The notes below the pieces were generated by a model. The model made no database searches, was not told the origin of the DNA, and worked only from the letters and a program-made list of their open reading frames with translations. From assembly GCF_902712915.1 (NCBI RefSeq), contig NZ_CACTIA010000005.1, positions 1 to 64,000 on the forward strand: a DNA stretch of 64,000 nt, in the 5' to 3' direction. This DNA comes from Acidiphilium sp. C61 (GTDB lineage: Bacteria; Pseudomonadota; Alphaproteobacteria; Acetobacterales; Acetobacteraceae). Below are positions 32,821 through 43,515 of this stretch, piece by piece; position 1 is the first letter of the stretch; each line of letters begins with the position of its first letter. Made by a program: the position numbers and the translations under genes.

Positions 32821-34644
32821 TCAACGTTCAGCGATTGCCGCCATGGCATCCTGCAACCGGGGAACGTGCCCCTCGGCCAGCGCCGTCAGGCTTGCGGGTA
32901 CGTTGCCGATCTGCTCGCCATAGATCCAGCTGTCGGTCAGAACCTGCCGCACGAACCGGCGCGTGGTGGCGTTCGGGATCGATTCGACGAAGATCAGAGG
33001 ATCGCCGCCATCCCTGATCGTTCGTGCCCATTTCGTGGCGGCCACCGGCCCGGCATTGTAGCTGGCCAGAATGCGCAGCAAATCGCCGTTCACGTCAGGC
33101 TGGGCGCCGAGATATTGCAGATAGGATTGGCCGAGCGCCAGATTGGCTGCCGGGCTCTCCAGGTTGCCGGCGATGTCGTAGCGCTGCGCCATCGCTCTCG
33201 CGGTTGCCGGCATCAGCTGCATCAGCCCGCGCGCGCCGACCGAGGACACGGCACGAGGATTGAAGCCGGATTCAGTGCGCGCCAGCGCGTAGACCAGGGC
33301 GGGGTCGACCCTGAAACCACCCGCGGGGTGCAGCGCCGGCAAGGGCAAGGTGACACCCGCAATCTCGTTGCCGGGCAGGGTCCGCACCAGGGTTACGGCG
33401 ACATCGACCAGTCCCGCCCGCGCCGCGACGCGCAGCACGGCCCGACCCAGATTGGGATCAGCCTTGATTTGCGGCCAGAGGCTGCGCAGGGCGAGGGCGG
33501 CATCGGCGGTACGGCCGACCTGCAGCAGCGCGAAGGCCAGCGAGCCCTCGGGCTGCGCGGCTACCGCCTCGACATCCGCTTCCGACAGGCTGGCGGTCAG
33601 GCTGGCCAGACCGAGTTCGCGGCCCAGAAGCCGTGCCGCGAGCATGCCGTAGAACGTGCCCTGGTTGTTCGCGGCCTTGCCAAGGCTGGCGATGTAGGCA
33701 TCAGGCTGGCCAAGCCGCAATGCGGCGCGCGCGGCCCAGAAGGCGCCGGCGGCGTGTTCCTCCGGATTCGCCTTCACGGCGTCGGCAGCCTGTTCGAAAT
33801 GGGTTCTGGCCTCGGCGAGCCGGTTCAGTTGCCAGGCGGCCAGTCCGGCGATGAAATCCGGTGCCCAGACGTGATTTCCGCCTTCCTTCGCGGCGTCAGC
33901 GGCGATCTCCAGGGCCTGTGCATTGGCCCCACGCTCGAAAAGGTGCCGCGCGACGATCGCCCGCAACGCAGCGCCCGTCTCGGGAGAAACGTGATTGTCA
34001 TTCCGGATCAGGTCGATGGCGCGGCTGGTCTGCCCCGCGCTGCTCAGCCGCCGGACCAGATCGGCCAGTCGTGCGGGCAGGTGCCTGCCGCCCTGCGGCG
34101 GGGTCGCCGCGCCGCTTGCCGCGAGGCCCGGCTCAGGCAGATATCGGACATCTGCCGCCGGTATCGTCGCGCCGCGCGGCAGCCGTGAGGCGAGCAGGCT
34201 CCTGATCCGCCCGGTGCCCGGCTGGCCGCCATATTTCCGCAGCCAGGCTTCGAGTTCCGGCGGCGTCGAATGATGATGCGGTCCGAGATAGCGCTGCGCC
34301 AGCACCTGCCCCATCAACACCTTGTCGCCCAGGCGCTGGATGAGTGCTGCCGCTTCCGCCATCCTGCCGGCCGCCTGGTCGGCGAAGATGCGCCGGTACA
34401 GCGCAACATCGCTCGGCGCCAGCGGACGGGCGAGCACCACCTCGTCGCCATTTGCCGGCGCCGATCGCGGGATCGCATAGGCTACTGATTCCGGGTGCGC
34501 TGCGGCACCCTGCATGTCGGTCGAAGGCCCCCTGTGCCCAGCCGGCGCCGCGTGAGCGGCGGTTATTCCGGTGGACAGCGCCGCGGTGACGATACACGCC
34601 CGGGCGACGCTTAGGCGGGAGAGCTTTTTAACGGCTCCTCGCAT
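32821..34644 (-). CDS. soluble lytic murein transglycosylase (Slt family)
   Basis: 607 residues from the ATG at 34644: signal peptide MRGAVKKLSRLSVARA... ending ITAAHA before APAG, then a long helical superhelix, then the lysozyme-like domain with the catalytic glutamate in ALARTESGFNPRAVS, GLMQLMPATARAMAQ and ASYNAGP. Cleaves peptidoglycan glycan strands with formation of 1,6-anhydro-muramic ends in the periplasm. A frame upstream to 34707 exists, but the signal peptide fits the ATG at 34644. Confidence 0.92.
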   Translation of the reverse strand: MRGAVKKLSRLSVARACIVTAALSTGITAAHAAPAGHRGPSTDMQGAAAHPESVAYAIPRSAPANGDEVVLARPLAPSDVALYRRIFADQAAGRMAEAAALIQRLGDKVLMGQVLAQRYLGPHHHSTPPELEAWLRKYGGQPGTGRIRSLLASRLPRGATIPAADVRYLPEPGLAASGAATPPQGGRHLPARLADLVRRLSSAGQTSRAIDLIRNDNHVSPETGAALRAIVARHLFERGANAQALEIAADAAKEGGNHVWAPDFIAGLAAWQLNRLAEARTHFEQAADAVKANPEEHAAGAFWAARAALRLGQPDAYIASLGKAANNQGTFYGMLAARLLGRELGLASLTASLSEADVEAVAAQPEGSLAFALLQVGRTADAALALRSLWPQIKADPNLGRAVLRVAARAGLVDVAVTLVRTLPGNEIAGVTLPLPALHPAGGFRVDPALVYALARTESGFNPRAVSSVGARGLMQLMPATARAMAQRYDIAGNLESPAANLALGQSYLQYLGAQPDVNGDLLRILASYNAGPVAATKWARTIRDGGDPLIFVESIPNATTRRFVRQVLTDSWIYGEQIGNVPASLTALAEGHVPRLQDAMAAIAER

Positions 34645-34801
34645 GACCGTTTGGCTACAACCCAACTTAGCGGCTGGGCAAGCTCTCCGAGAGGTTGAGA
34701 ATCTCAAAAAAAACGCAAAGTCCCAGAATTGCTGGGGTTTCGTTGCGCTCTGGATTTCAACTTTTCGTGATTGACTGCGAAAATATCATGTTTGAATCGT
34801 C

Positions 34802-35617
34802 CTAGGCGCATGACTCAACACATTCGCGCCGCAATTCGAGCAGATCTGTCCAGGCCAGCCGCTTCGCATCCGGTTGCCGCAGCAGGAACGCGGGATGATA
34901 GGTCGGCAGGACACGCAATCCGCCCTCCATCCCGGGGATCTCGATCTCGCGCCATTTGCCGCGCAGCCGGGTAATCCCGTCCTTGCCGCCGATCAGCGCG
35001 CGCACGGCCACGGCGCCGAGCAGGACCAGGCGCGCCGGGCGCACGAGCGCGATATGCCGGTGCAGGAACGGCAGACACTGGGAGATTTCCGTATCGGATG
35101 GCGTCCGGTTTCCCGGCGGTCGCCAGGGCACGACGTTGACGATCCGCACCTTGCCCCGGTCGAGGCCGATGCTTTCCATCATCCGGTCAAGCAACTGGCC
35201 CGCAGGGCCGACGAACGGCCGGCCGATGCGATCCTCCTCGGCGCCAGGCGCCTCGCCGATGAACATGATCCGCGCATCCGCGGCGCCGTCGGCGAAAACG
35301 AGCTGGGTTGCCGTGCGTTTGAGCGCGCAGTGATCGAAGCGTTCGAGCGCGTCGCGCAGCGCGGCGAGCGTGGTCGCGGCGCTGGGATCGGCTCCAGGAT
35401 CGGAATTCTGATCGGCATTCTGATCGCCGCCCGGCGGGGCAGGGGGGAGGGATGTTGCAGATGGCGCGATCGTGCGCGGTGCGGCTGCGGGCATGTCCCG
35501 GCGGCGCGGCGGTGCGGCGGCGTGGTCGGCCGGGGTTTCCAGCAACGCCTCGTCCGCCCCCCATTCCGCCTGCAGCGCGAGCGCCGCGAGCAATGCGGCG
35601 CGCGTATCTCCCGTCAT
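34802..35617 (-). CDS. family 4-type uracil-DNA glycosylase
   Basis: 271 residues; motifs [34 protein letters not shown] and [12 protein letters not shown] are those of bacterial family 4/5 uracil-DNA glycosylases, which excise uracil arising from cytosine deamination. A proline/alanine-rich, poorly conserved linker (35-90) separates a short N-terminal part. [17 protein letters not shown] includes a cysteine in the place of the family's iron-sulphur ligands. The start at 35617 has GGCGGAA upstream; an ATG at 35638 is an alternative. Divergent from etfQO. Confidence 0.9.
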   Translation of the reverse strand: MTGDTRAALLAALALQAEWGADEALLETPADHAAAPPRRRDMPAAAPRTIAPSATSLPPAPPGGDQNADQNSDPGADPSAATTLAALRDALERFDHCALKRTATQLVFADGAADARIMFIGEAPGAEEDRIGRPFVGPAGQLLDRMMESIGLDRGKVRIVNVVPWRPPGNRTPSDTEISQCLPFLHRHIALVRPARLVLLGAVAVRALIGGKDGITRLRGKWREIEIPGMEGGLRVLPTYHPAFLLRQPDAKRLAWTDLLELRRECVESCA

Positions 35618-35719
35618 GTTTCCGCCCTGTGCGTCCATCACCCGATTTGCGCCCGAGGCCGGGCTTTGCGCAATGCCCCGCGCTTCCCTATACGTTAATC
35701 GAAGCGCAGGAGAACTCAC

Positions 35720-37354
35720 ATGTCAGACGAAGTGCCGCCCCGGGAATCAATGGAATTCGACGTCGTCGTGGTCGGCGCCGGCCCGGCCGGCCTTTCGGCG
35801 GCGATCCGGCTCAAACAGCTCGATCCGGAGATATCGGTCTGCGTCGTTGAAAAAGGCGGCGAGGTGGGCGCGCATATCCTCTCCGGCTGCGTGCTGGAGC
35901 CGCGCGCCATGGCGGAACTCCTGCCCGATGCCGATATCGGCGCGATCGAGTTCTCGGCGAAGGCGGGCGAGGATCGTTTCCTGTTCCTCACCGAATCCGG
36001 CAGCCACCGCATGCCGACGCCGCCGCAGATGAACAATCACGGCAATTTCGTTGTCAGTCTCGGCAATGTCGTCCGCTTCCTTGGCGCGAAGGCTGAGGAG
36101 CTCGGCGTCGAGATCTATCCCGGCTTCGCCGCGGCGGAACTGCTGGTCGAGGATGGCCGCGTCGTCGGCATCGCCACCGGCGACATGGGAATCGGCAAGG
36201 ACGGCCAGCCGACCGCGCAATACCAGCGGGGGATGGAACTGCGCGCACTATATACTGTATTCGCCGAGGGGTGCCGCGGTTCGCTCGGCAAGCAGCTGAT
36301 GTCCCGCTTCGGCCTGCGCGACGGGATCGATCCGCAGACCTATGGCATCGGCATCAAGGAACTCTGGGAAGTGCCGGCGGAGCACCACAATCCCGGCATG
36401 GTCATGCATACGATCGGCTGGCCGCTCGATATGAAAACCTATGGCGGCTCGTTCCTCTACCATCTGGGCGGCAACCTGATGGCCTATGGTTTCGTGGTCG
36501 GGCTCGATTACGAGAACCCCTACCTCTCGCCGTTCGAGGAAATGCAGCGCTTCAAGACCCACAAGGCGATCCGCCCGTATTTCGAGGGTGCGAAGCGCAT
36601 CGCCTACGGCGCGCGGGCGCTGAACGAGGGCGGTGTCCAGTCGATCCCCAAGCTCGCCTTTCCCGGCGGCGTGCTGGTCGGCTGCGAGGCGGGCTTCCTC
36701 AACGTGCCCAAGATCAAGGGCACACATACCGCGATGAAATCCGGCATGCTCGCCGCCGAGACAATCGCCGAGGCGCTGGCCGGCAGCCGCCCCGCCACTC
36801 TCGACGCCTTCCCCGAGAAAGTACGCGCCTCCTGGCTCTGGCCCGAGCTTGAGGCGGTGCGCAACATCCGCCCCGGCTTCGCGAAATTCGGCATGTGGGG
36901 CGGGCTGATCAACGCCGCCTTCGAAACCTACGTCACCCGTGGCAAGTCGCCTTGGACGCTGCGCAACCACGCCGACAACACCACGCTGAAACCCGCTCGC
37001 AACGCCGCGCCCATCGCCTATCCGAAGCCCGACGGCGCGCTCACCTTCGACCGGCTGAGCTCGGTGTTCATGTCGAACACCAATCACGAGGAAAACCAGC
37101 CCGCGCATCTCACCCTGATCGATCCGGCGAAGGCAATCGCGGTGAACTGGGCCGAATATCGCAGTCCGGAGACGCGCTACTGCCCGGCCGGCGTCTATGA
37201 GATCGTCGGCGCCGAGGCGGGCGATCCGAAGCTTCAGATCAACGCGCAGAACTGCGTGCACTGCAAGACCTGCGACATCAAGGACCCGACGCAGAACATC
37301 AACTGGGTGGTGCCCGAAGGCGCCGGCGGCCCGGCCTATCCGGGCGGGATGTGA
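35720..37354 (+). CDS. electron transfer flavoprotein-ubiquinone oxidoreductase
   Basis: 544 residues, full length for the family. FAD-binding [17 protein letters not shown] near the N-terminus, [20 protein letters not shown], and the C-terminal ferredoxin-like iron-sulphur site with [11 protein letters not shown] and [19 protein letters not shown]. It passes electrons from ETF (reduced by acyl-CoA and other dehydrogenases) to ubiquinone at the inner membrane. The stop overlaps the region of the next start. Confidence 0.96.
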   Translation: MSDEVPPRESMEFDVVVVGAGPAGLSAAIRLKQLDPEISVCVVEKGGEVGAHILSGCVLEPRAMAELLPDADIGAIEFSAKAGEDRFLFLTESGSHRMPTPPQMNNHGNFVVSLGNVVRFLGAKAEELGVEIYPGFAAAELLVEDGRVVGIATGDMGIGKDGQPTAQYQRGMELRALYTVFAEGCRGSLGKQLMSRFGLRDGIDPQTYGIGIKELWEVPAEHHNPGMVMHTIGWPLDMKTYGGSFLYHLGGNLMAYGFVVGLDYENPYLSPFEEMQRFKTHKAIRPYFEGAKRIAYGARALNEGGVQSIPKLAFPGGVLVGCEAGFLNVPKIKGTHTAMKSGMLAAETIAEALAGSRPATLDAFPEKVRASWLWPELEAVRNIRPGFAKFGMWGGLINAAFETYVTRGKSPWTLRNHADNTTLKPARNAAPIAYPKPDGALTFDRLSSVFMSNTNHEENQPAHLTLIDPAKAIAVNWAEYRSPETRYCPAGVYEIVGAEAGDPKLQINAQNCVHCKTCDIKDPTQNINWVVPEGAGGPAYPGGM

Positions 37355-37356
37355 GC

Positions 37357-38088
37357 ATGACCCGGATCGGCATTGCCGGCATCACCGGCCGGATGGGCAA
37401 GCTGCTCGCCGAGGCCGTGCCGTTGGCCGGCGCCACGCTGGCCGGGGGCATCGGCCGCGATGGCGATCTCGACGCACTTGCACGCGAAAGCGATGTGGTG
37501 ATCGACTTCACCCTGGCCGCCACGGTCAGCCGCCATGCCGGCATCCTCGCCGCATGTGGCACGCCCTGGGTGCTCGGCACCACCGGCTTCGATCCAGCCG
37601 CCGAGGCCGACATTGCTGCCGCGGCGGCGCGAATCCCGGTTTTCCAGGCGGCGAATTTCGCGCCGGGCGTGAACCTCGTGATCGCGCTGGCCGAGCGCCT
37701 CGGCGCCGCGCTTGCCGCCGAGACCCACGACGCCGAAATCCTCGAAATGCATCATCGCCAGAAGATCGATGCGCCCTCCGGCACAGCGCTGGCGATCGGC
37801 GCCGCGGTGGCGCGGGGCAGGGGAGTTGATCTCGACGCCGTCAAGGATTCCGGACGCGACGGCCATACCGGCCCGCGCGAGACTGGCGCCATCGGCTTCG
37901 CCGCCCTGCGCGGCGGGCAGATCGTCGGCAGCCATAGTGCGATCTTCACCAGCGCCGTCGAGCAGATCACGCTGACCCATCACGCGCTCGACCGGCGGAT
38001 TTTCGCCGAAGGGGCGGTCCGCGCCGCGCTTTGGCTGGCCGGGCGCGCGCCGGGGCGCTACGGCATGCGCGACCTGCTCGGCCTCTAG
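37357..38088 (+). CDS. dapB: 4-hydroxy-tetrahydrodipicolinate reductase
   Basis: 243 residues: GIAGITGRMGKLLAEAV (nucleotide binding), LGTTGF, and HHRQKIDAPSGTALAIG with the catalytic His/Lys. NAD(P)H-dependent step of lysine and meso-diaminopimelate synthesis. A GTG overlapping the etfQO stop (37351) would add two residues; the ATG at 37357 is preferred. Ends with YGMRDLLGL, typical of the family. Confidence 0.96.
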   Translation: MTRIGIAGITGRMGKLLAEAVPLAGATLAGGIGRDGDLDALARESDVVIDFTLAATVSRHAGILAACGTPWVLGTTGFDPAAEADIAAAAARIPVFQAANFAPGVNLVIALAERLGAALAAETHDAEILEMHHRQKIDAPSGTALAIGAAVARGRGVDLDAVKDSGRDGHTGPRETGAIGFAALRGGQIVGSHSAIFTSAVEQITLTHHALDRRIFAEGAVRAALWLAGRAPGRYGMRDLLGL

Positions 38089-38208
38089 CGGCGCGGCTCC
38101 TTGTCTTGACCCCCGGGCGGGATTGCGTCATCCCCCGCTTCGCTCCGGCATTCCGCCGGCGCCGCCGCCCGGCCCGGGCACGACGCTTCGCGACAAGAGG
38201 AGAAATCC

Positions 38209-39396
38209 ATGCGCGACAAAGGTGACTACCTGTTCACCTCGGAATCGGTCTCCGAGGGCCACCCCGACAAGGTTGCCGACCGGATTTCGGACACTGTGCT
38301 CGACGCCTTCCTGGCGGCCGACCCCTATGCGCGCGTTGCCTGCGAAACGCTGGTGACGACGAACCGGATCGTGCTCGCCGGCGAAACCCGCGGCCCCTCG
38401 ACCATCACGCGCGAATATCTCGCCCATCTCGCCCGTCTTGCGGTGCATGACATCGGCTACGAGCAGGACGGCTTCTCCTGGCGCGACGCGAAGATCGACG
38501 TGCTCCTGCACGAGCAGTCGGCCGATATCGCCGTCGGCGTCGATGCGGCCGGCAACAAGGACGAGGGCGCAGGCGACCAGGGCATCATGTTCGGTTATGC
38601 CTGCTCCGAGACCGACGCGCTGATGCCGGCGCCGATCTATTATGCCCATCTGATCCTCCGCCGCATGACCGAGCTGCGCAAGATCGGCGATGCCCGCGCC
38701 GCGGGCCTGCTGCCGGATGCCAAGAGCCAGGTCACACTGCGCTATGCCGATGGCAAGCCGGTGGGCACCACCTCGATCGTGGTCTCGACCCAGCACGAGG
38801 ACGGGATGAGCCAGGACGAGATCAAGGCGATGCTCCGCCCGCTGGTCACCGAGCTGCTGCCCGAAGGCTGGATGTGCCCGGACGATCAGTTTTACGTGAA
38901 CCCGACCGGCAAGTTCGTCATCGGCGGGCCGGACGGTGATTGCGGCCTGACCGGGCGCAAGATCATCGTCGACACGTATGGCGGCGCGGCCCCGCATGGC
39001 GGTGGCGCCTTCTCCGGCAAGGACCCGACAAAGGTCGACCGCTCGGCCGCCTATATGTGCCGCTACCTTGCCAAGAACGTGGTCGCCGCCGGCCTCGCCA
39101 CCCGCTGCACCATCCAGGTCAGCTACGCGATCGGCGTATCCCACCCGCTTTCGGTCTATGTCGACATGCATGGCACCGAGCGGGACGTCGATCACGCGAA
39201 GCTGGAGGCCACGCTGCGCGAACTGGTCAACCTTACCCCGCGCGGCATCCGCGAGCATCTGCACCTCAACCGGCCGATCTATGTGCCGACCTCCGCCTAC
39301 GGCCATTTCGGCCGCGAGCCGGATGACCGGCTCGGTACCTTCACCTGGGAAAAGACCGACCTCGCGCCGGCGCTGAAGGCCGCGTTTGGCCGCTGA
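38209..39396 (+). CDS. metK: S-adenosylmethionine synthetase
   Basis: 395 residues: [51 protein letters not shown] and [19 protein letters not shown] are the classic MetK blocks. Makes S-adenosylmethionine from methionine and ATP. AAGAGGAG sits seven bases before the ATG. The 120-bp leader is very GC-rich; I looked for the SAM riboswitch classes known upstream of alphaproteobacterial met genes and saw no convincing match. Its 3' end overlaps the trmB start. Confidence 0.97.
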   Translation: MRDKGDYLFTSESVSEGHPDKVADRISDTVLDAFLAADPYARVACETLVTTNRIVLAGETRGPSTITREYLAHLARLAVHDIGYEQDGFSWRDAKIDVLLHEQSADIAVGVDAAGNKDEGAGDQGIMFGYACSETDALMPAPIYYAHLILRRMTELRKIGDARAAGLLPDAKSQVTLRYADGKPVGTTSIVVSTQHEDGMSQDEIKAMLRPLVTELLPEGWMCPDDQFYVNPTGKFVIGGPDGDCGLTGRKIIVDTYGGAAPHGGGAFSGKDPTKVDRSAAYMCRYLAKNVVAAGLATRCTIQVSYAIGVSHPLSVYVDMHGTERDVDHAKLEATLRELVNLTPRGIREHLHLNRPIYVPTSAYGHFGREPDDRLGTFTWEKTDLAPALKAAFGR

Positions 39397-40087
39397 GGAG
39401 ACTGTCGAAGAGGCGGGCGGCAAGGCACTCAAGCCGCCGCCCGACCGGCTCTATGGCCGTGCCCGCGGCCACGCGCTGCGGGCACGCCAGGAAGAGCTGA
39501 TCGAGACCCTGCTGCCGCGTCTGCGCTGGCCGGGGCAGGATTTCTCGAACGCGCCGAAGGAACTCTGGATCGAAGTGGGGGCCGGCGGCTTCGAACATGC
39601 CGAAGCGATTGCCGCGGCGAATCCCGATATCGGCCTTGTTGCCTGCGAGGTGTTCGTCAATTGCATCGCCTCGCTGCTCTCGCGCCTCGCCCCTGACGGC
39701 GCCGAGCCGATAATTCCGGACAATCTGCGCGTGCATGATGACGATGCCCGCGCCCTGCTGCGCAGCCTGCCGGCGGGTTCGGTTTCGCGCCTGTTCCTGA
39801 TGTTTCCGGATCCCTGGCCGAAGGCGCGCCACGCCAAGCGCCGGTTCGTTCACCCGGCAATTCTCGCCGAGGTTGCCCGCGTGCTCCGTCCCGGCGGCAT
39901 CTGGCGCATCGCCAGCGACGATCCAACCTATCAGCAATGGGTCGATGAAGTCTTTTCTAACGATGTTACATTTTCTTTGTTAAATAAAACGATGTCCCGG
40001 CCAGAAGGATGGCCGGCAACACGCTATGAAGCCAAGGCGGCAAGGGCAGGACGACAGTCGCACTACTGGACATTTGTTTCAAAATAG
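39386..40087 (+). CDS. trmB: tRNA (guanine-N7)-methyltransferase
   Basis: 233 residues. [23 protein letters not shown] site [15 protein letters not shown], and [15 protein letters not shown], the TrmB signature. Methylates G46 of tRNAs using the SAM produced by the upstream gene. The only suitable start is a TTG at 39386 overlapping the metK stop, which suggests translational coupling and low expression. Confidence 0.93.
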   Translation: MAAEETVEEAGGKALKPPPDRLYGRARGHALRARQEELIETLLPRLRWPGQDFSNAPKELWIEVGAGGFEHAEAIAAANPDIGLVACEVFVNCIASLLSRLAPDGAEPIIPDNLRVHDDDARALLRSLPAGSVSRLFLMFPDPWPKARHAKRRFVHPAILAEVARVLRPGGIWRIASDDPTYQQWVDEVFSNDVTFSLLNKTMSRPEGWPATRYEAKAARAGRQSHYWTFVSK

Positions 40088-40121
40088 CTTTTTGTCGCGA
40101 CGTTTTACGACCTTACGGCGG

Positions 40122-40150
40122 TTGACAGATCAGGTATGCACGATACAACC
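40122..40150 (+). promoter_or_regulatory. putative sigma-70-type promoter of the liv-like operon
   Basis: TTGACA at 40122-40127 and TACAAC at 40145-40150, separated by 17 bp, 130 bp upstream of the binding-protein gene. Confidence 0.45.
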
Positions 40151-40281
40151 GGAATGTGACGTGCGGTCGTCACTGGGTCGTCTGCATCACAATGTTGTCA
40201 GAATGTCTCGTTAGTGAAAACGGGCCGCATGTGTCGCTGAGCCGGTGTGCCGCCTTGCGCGGCCACATTACGGAAGGGGAA

Positions 40282-41544
40282 ATGATCCAAATGGATTTTG
40301 TGAATTCTGCATCGTTCAACCGCCGCGGCCTGCTCAAGGCTGGCGCGGCCGCCGGCGTGTCCAGTCTTGTCCTGCCGCAGGTCACCTGGGGCGCCAGCGA
40401 AAAGCCGGTCAAGATCGGCATGATCGACCCGCGCACCGGTGTCTACGCACCGGCTGGCCACAACGAAATCATCGGCGCCACCATGGCGGTCGACGAGATC
40501 AACAAGAAGGGCGGCATTCTCGGCCGGCCCGTCCAGCTCATCGTCGAGGATGACAACAGCCTCCCCGGGCCTGCCGTCAGCAAGGCGCAGAAGCTCGTCG
40601 CCGAGGACAAGGTCAACTTCCTCATGGGCACGGTGAACTCCGCCGCGTCCGAATCGCTCAGCCAGTTCGCCCTGCAGCACGAGATGCTGTTCGTCGACAC
40701 CGGCGGCCACGCCGACGACGTGACCGGCAGCAAGTGCCACTGGACCACGTTCCGCACCTGCTCCACCACCTGGATGCTCACCGCGGGCGACTTCAAGACC
40801 CTGTTCAAGAAGTTTGGCAAGAAGTGGTTCTTCGTTGTCCCCGACTATGCGTTCGGTCACGCCCTCTACAAGGACTACATGGTCCAGCTGAAGAAGGCGG
40901 GCGGCGAGGCCGTGGGGCATGCGCTCGCGCCGCTCGGCACCACCGATTTCTCCTCCTACCTGATTCGTGCGCGCGCCGCGAAGCCGGACGTGCTGATCTG
41001 CCTGCAGGCGGGCGATGACCTCGTGAACCTGCTGAAGCAGGCGGTGCAGTTCGGTCTCGACAAGCAGATCGCCATCGCTGGCGCGCTGCAGGAAATCGAA
41101 GTGCTCCAGGCGCTGCCGAAGGCCGCTCTCCTCGGCTGGTGGACCTTCGAGTGGTACTGGAACCAGCCCGGCGTTCCGCATGTCGCCGATTTCGTCACGG
41201 AAGTGAAGAAGCGAAGCGGCGGCAAGGTGCCAACGGCGCGAACCTGGTTTGGCTATTCGACCGCCCACGCCATCGCGATGGCCGCGAACCAGGCGAAGTC
41301 TCTCGACTCGCTGAAAGTGGTCAAGGCTCTCGAGGGCATGGAACTGCCGCCGGAAGTCGCGCTGCAGCCGGGCAAGGTGCATTACCGCGCCGAGGACCAT
41401 CAGATGATGGCGAACATGTTCCCGGGCTACGTTCCCAAGGACGCGAGCTACCCGAACCTGTTCAAGGTCGCCGATGTGGTCCCGAGCGAGTCGATCGCGC
41501 TCTCGCCCGCCGCGTCCGGCTGCAAGATAACCTACCCGAGCTAA
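40282..41544 (+). CDS. branched-chain amino-acid-type ABC transporter, substrate-binding protein
   Basis: 420 residues from the ATG at 40282, which follows GGAAGGGG. The N-terminus SFNRRGLLKAGAAAGVSSLV carries a twin-arginine (Tat-like) signal. The mature part KIGMIDPRTGVYAPAGHNEI is a periplasmic type I binding protein (LivJ/UrtA/amide-type family). The ligand cannot be read from sequence; relatives bind branched amino acids, urea, amides or aromatic acids. First gene of a five-gene transporter operon. Confidence 0.92.
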   Translation: MIQMDFVNSASFNRRGLLKAGAAAGVSSLVLPQVTWGASEKPVKIGMIDPRTGVYAPAGHNEIIGATMAVDEINKKGGILGRPVQLIVEDDNSLPGPAVSKAQKLVAEDKVNFLMGTVNSAASESLSQFALQHEMLFVDTGGHADDVTGSKCHWTTFRTCSTTWMLTAGDFKTLFKKFGKKWFFVVPDYAFGHALYKDYMVQLKKAGGEAVGHALAPLGTTDFSSYLIRARAAKPDVLICLQAGDDLVNLLKQAVQFGLDKQIAIAGALQEIEVLQALPKAALLGWWTFEWYWNQPGVPHVADFVTEVKKRSGGKVPTARTWFGYSTAHAIAMAANQAKSLDSLKVVKALEGMELPPEVALQPGKVHYRAEDHQMMANMFPGYVPKDASYPNLFKVADVVPSESIALSPAASGCKITYPS

Positions 41545-41662
41545 ACTCCGTCCGCATGGTGGCTTTCTCTGGCCCACGACGCGAGTCGTGGGCCAGTTCG
41601 CTGGTGCGACCATGCGACTTGTCTGAAGCCGCGCCCGCGGGCGCTAAATGTGAAGTGAAACC

Positions 41663-42532
41663 GTGGAATCTCTGTTATTATACAGTGCCTTCAACGGCTT
41701 GGTTGTCGGCATTTTCTACGCGCTGATGGCGCTTGGTCTGTCGTTGATTCTGGGTCTGAACGGCGTCATCAACTTCGCCCATGGCACCTTCATGGCGCTT
41801 GGCGGCTATCTTGCCTTCACGCTCGAGCCCTATATCGGCTTCTGGGGCGGTCTGGTCGTGGCGCCGATGCTGGCGGTCGTGGTCGGCCTGGCGACCGAGC
41901 GTTTCCTGATCCGCCCGCTCTACGGGCGCGATCCGCTGTTTTCGCTGCTGCTCACCTTCGGTCTGGCGATGATCATGGAAGACCTGATCCGCACGATCTG
42001 GGGATCGATCGGCCAGCCTTTCTCCCTGCCGGCCTATCTGAATTCGCCGCTCAGCTCGTCGCTGTTCTTCCTCACCGGCTTCCGCCTCGTCGTCATCGCC
42101 ATCACCGTCCTGGTGACCGGCGCGCTGTTCGCGGTGTTGCGGTTCAGCCGCATCGGTATCCGGATACGCGCCGGCAATGCCGATCTGGAAACCATCTCCT
42201 CGCTCGGTGTGAACATCTTCTTCCTGCGCGCTGCGAATTTCGGGATCGGCATTTTCCTGGCCGGTGTCGCCGGCATTCTCGCCGCCGGGCAGCTCGGCCT
42301 GTCGCCCACGATCGGTGATTCGCTGATCATGCCTGCCTTCGTCGCCATCATCGTCGGCGGTGTCGGCAGCCTGATGGGCAGCGTGCTCGGTGGCCTGATC
42401 ATCGGCATCGCCTCCGGTCTTACCGCGGCGTTCTTTCCGGTCGCGCAGGAAGTCGTCATTTACGTCATCATGGCGGTGGTCCTGGTCATCCGTCCCCGTG
42501 GCCTGCTCGGGCAGGAAGGTCTCTTCGAATGA
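41663..42532 (+). CDS. branched-chain-type ABC transporter permease (LivH-like)
   Basis: 289 residues, GTG start, MESLLLYSAFNGLVVGIFYA: multi-spanning membrane protein with GLNGVINFAHGTFMALGGYL (LivH motif) and AGVAGILAAGQLGLSPTIGD. Forms half of the inner-membrane channel. A 118-bp gap separates it from the binding-protein gene; its end overlaps the LivM-like gene by four bases. Confidence 0.94.
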   Translation: MESLLLYSAFNGLVVGIFYALMALGLSLILGLNGVINFAHGTFMALGGYLAFTLEPYIGFWGGLVVAPMLAVVVGLATERFLIRPLYGRDPLFSLLLTFGLAMIMEDLIRTIWGSIGQPFSLPAYLNSPLSSSLFFLTGFRLVVIAITVLVTGALFAVLRFSRIGIRIRAGNADLETISSLGVNIFFLRAANFGIGIFLAGVAGILAAGQLGLSPTIGDSLIMPAFVAIIVGGVGSLMGSVLGGLIIGIASGLTAAFFPVAQEVVIYVIMAVVLVIRPRGLLGQEGLFE

Positions 42533-43515
42533 GTTCTGCACTTGAAACCAGGCCGCCCTCGCGGCCTGCCTCCTCGATCGGCGGCCGCGAGATTTCCGCG
42601 GCCATCATCTGGCTCGCCCTGCTCTTCGTGCCGATCTGGCTGCCCGCCATCGGCGGCTTCACCGATCTCGCCTCCCGCGTGCTGATCTACGCTATGGCCG
42701 CGACCGGGCTGAACCTGCTGCTCGGCTACACCGGCGGCCTGTCCTTCGGCCATGCAGCCTATTTCGGCCTCGGCGCCTACGGCACCGGATTGTTCATCAT
42801 CCACGTGATCCCCTCGATGCCGCTCGCCCTGATCGCCGGCACGCTGCTCGGCGGGATCGGCGGCATCCTGGTCGGGCCGATGGTGATGAAGCGCAAGGGC
42901 ATCTATTTCTCGATGATCACCATCGCCTTTGGCCAGATGTTCTACTTTCTGGCGGTCCGCTGGAACACCATCACCGGCGGCGAGGACGGGCTTACCGGCT
43001 TCTCCCGCGTGCCGCTGCATCTCGGTGGCCAAGCCGTCAAGCTCGGCCCGGCGGGATTCTATTACGTGGTGCTGGCGCTGTTCGCCGTTGTCATGCTGGT
43101 GGTGTGGCAGATCCTGCGCTCGCCGATGGGGCATGCTTTTGTCGCGACGCGCGAGAACACCACGCGGCTGCGCTTCCTCGGCGTTGCGGTGGACAAGCAG
43201 ATCTGGGTCGCCTTCGCGATTTCGGCCTTCATCACCGCACTGGCCGGCAGCCTGAACGCGATGCTCACGGCCTTCGCCTCGCCGGATGACCTGCAATGGC
43301 AGCTTTCCGGCTCCTTCGTCGTGATCTGCGTCCTGGGCGGCATGCGCAGCTATTGGGGTCCGTTTCTCGGCGCCGCGATCTACATCGTGGCGCAGGACTA
43401 CCTGTCGAGCGTGACGCAGAACTGGATGAGCTATATCGGCCTGATCTTCGTCCTGTCGGTGCTGTTCTTCCCGCAGGGACTGCTTGGCTTCATCAAGGGG
43501 AGGGGGCGGTCGTGA
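42529..43515 (+). CDS. branched-chain-type ABC transporter permease (LivM-like)
   Basis: 328 residues, multi-spanning, with GLNLLLGYTGGLSFGHAAYF and the C-terminal FFPQGLLGFIKGRGRS typical of LivM proteins. Pairs with the LivH-like subunit. Overlaps its neighbours on both sides, so the operon is tightly coupled. Confidence 0.94.
   Translation: MSSALETRPPSRPASSIGGREISAAIIWLALLFVPIWLPAIGGFTDLASRVLIYAMAATGLNLLLGYTGGLSFGHAAYFGLGAYGTGLFIIHVIPSMPLALIAGTLLGGIGGILVGPMVMKRKGIYFSMITIAFGQMFYFLAVRWNTITGGEDGLTGFSRVPLHLGGQAVKLGPAGFYYVVLALFAVVMLVVWQILRSPMGHAFVATRENTTRLRFLGVAVDKQIWVAFAISAFITALAGSLNAMLTAFASPDDLQWQLSGSFVVICVLGGMRSYWGPFLGAAIYIVAQDYLSSVTQNWMSYIGLIFVLSVLFFPQGLLGFIKGRGRS

Noticed and set aside
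36271..36852. Long open frames overlapping etfQO, ilvD, hpnN and alaS in other frames
   Set aside because: Antisense or shifted shadows of strongly recognised genes with no independent motifs.
38089..38208. SAM riboswitch upstream of metK
   Set aside because: GC-rich leader, but I could not find the conserved core of the SAM-II or SAM/SAH classes.
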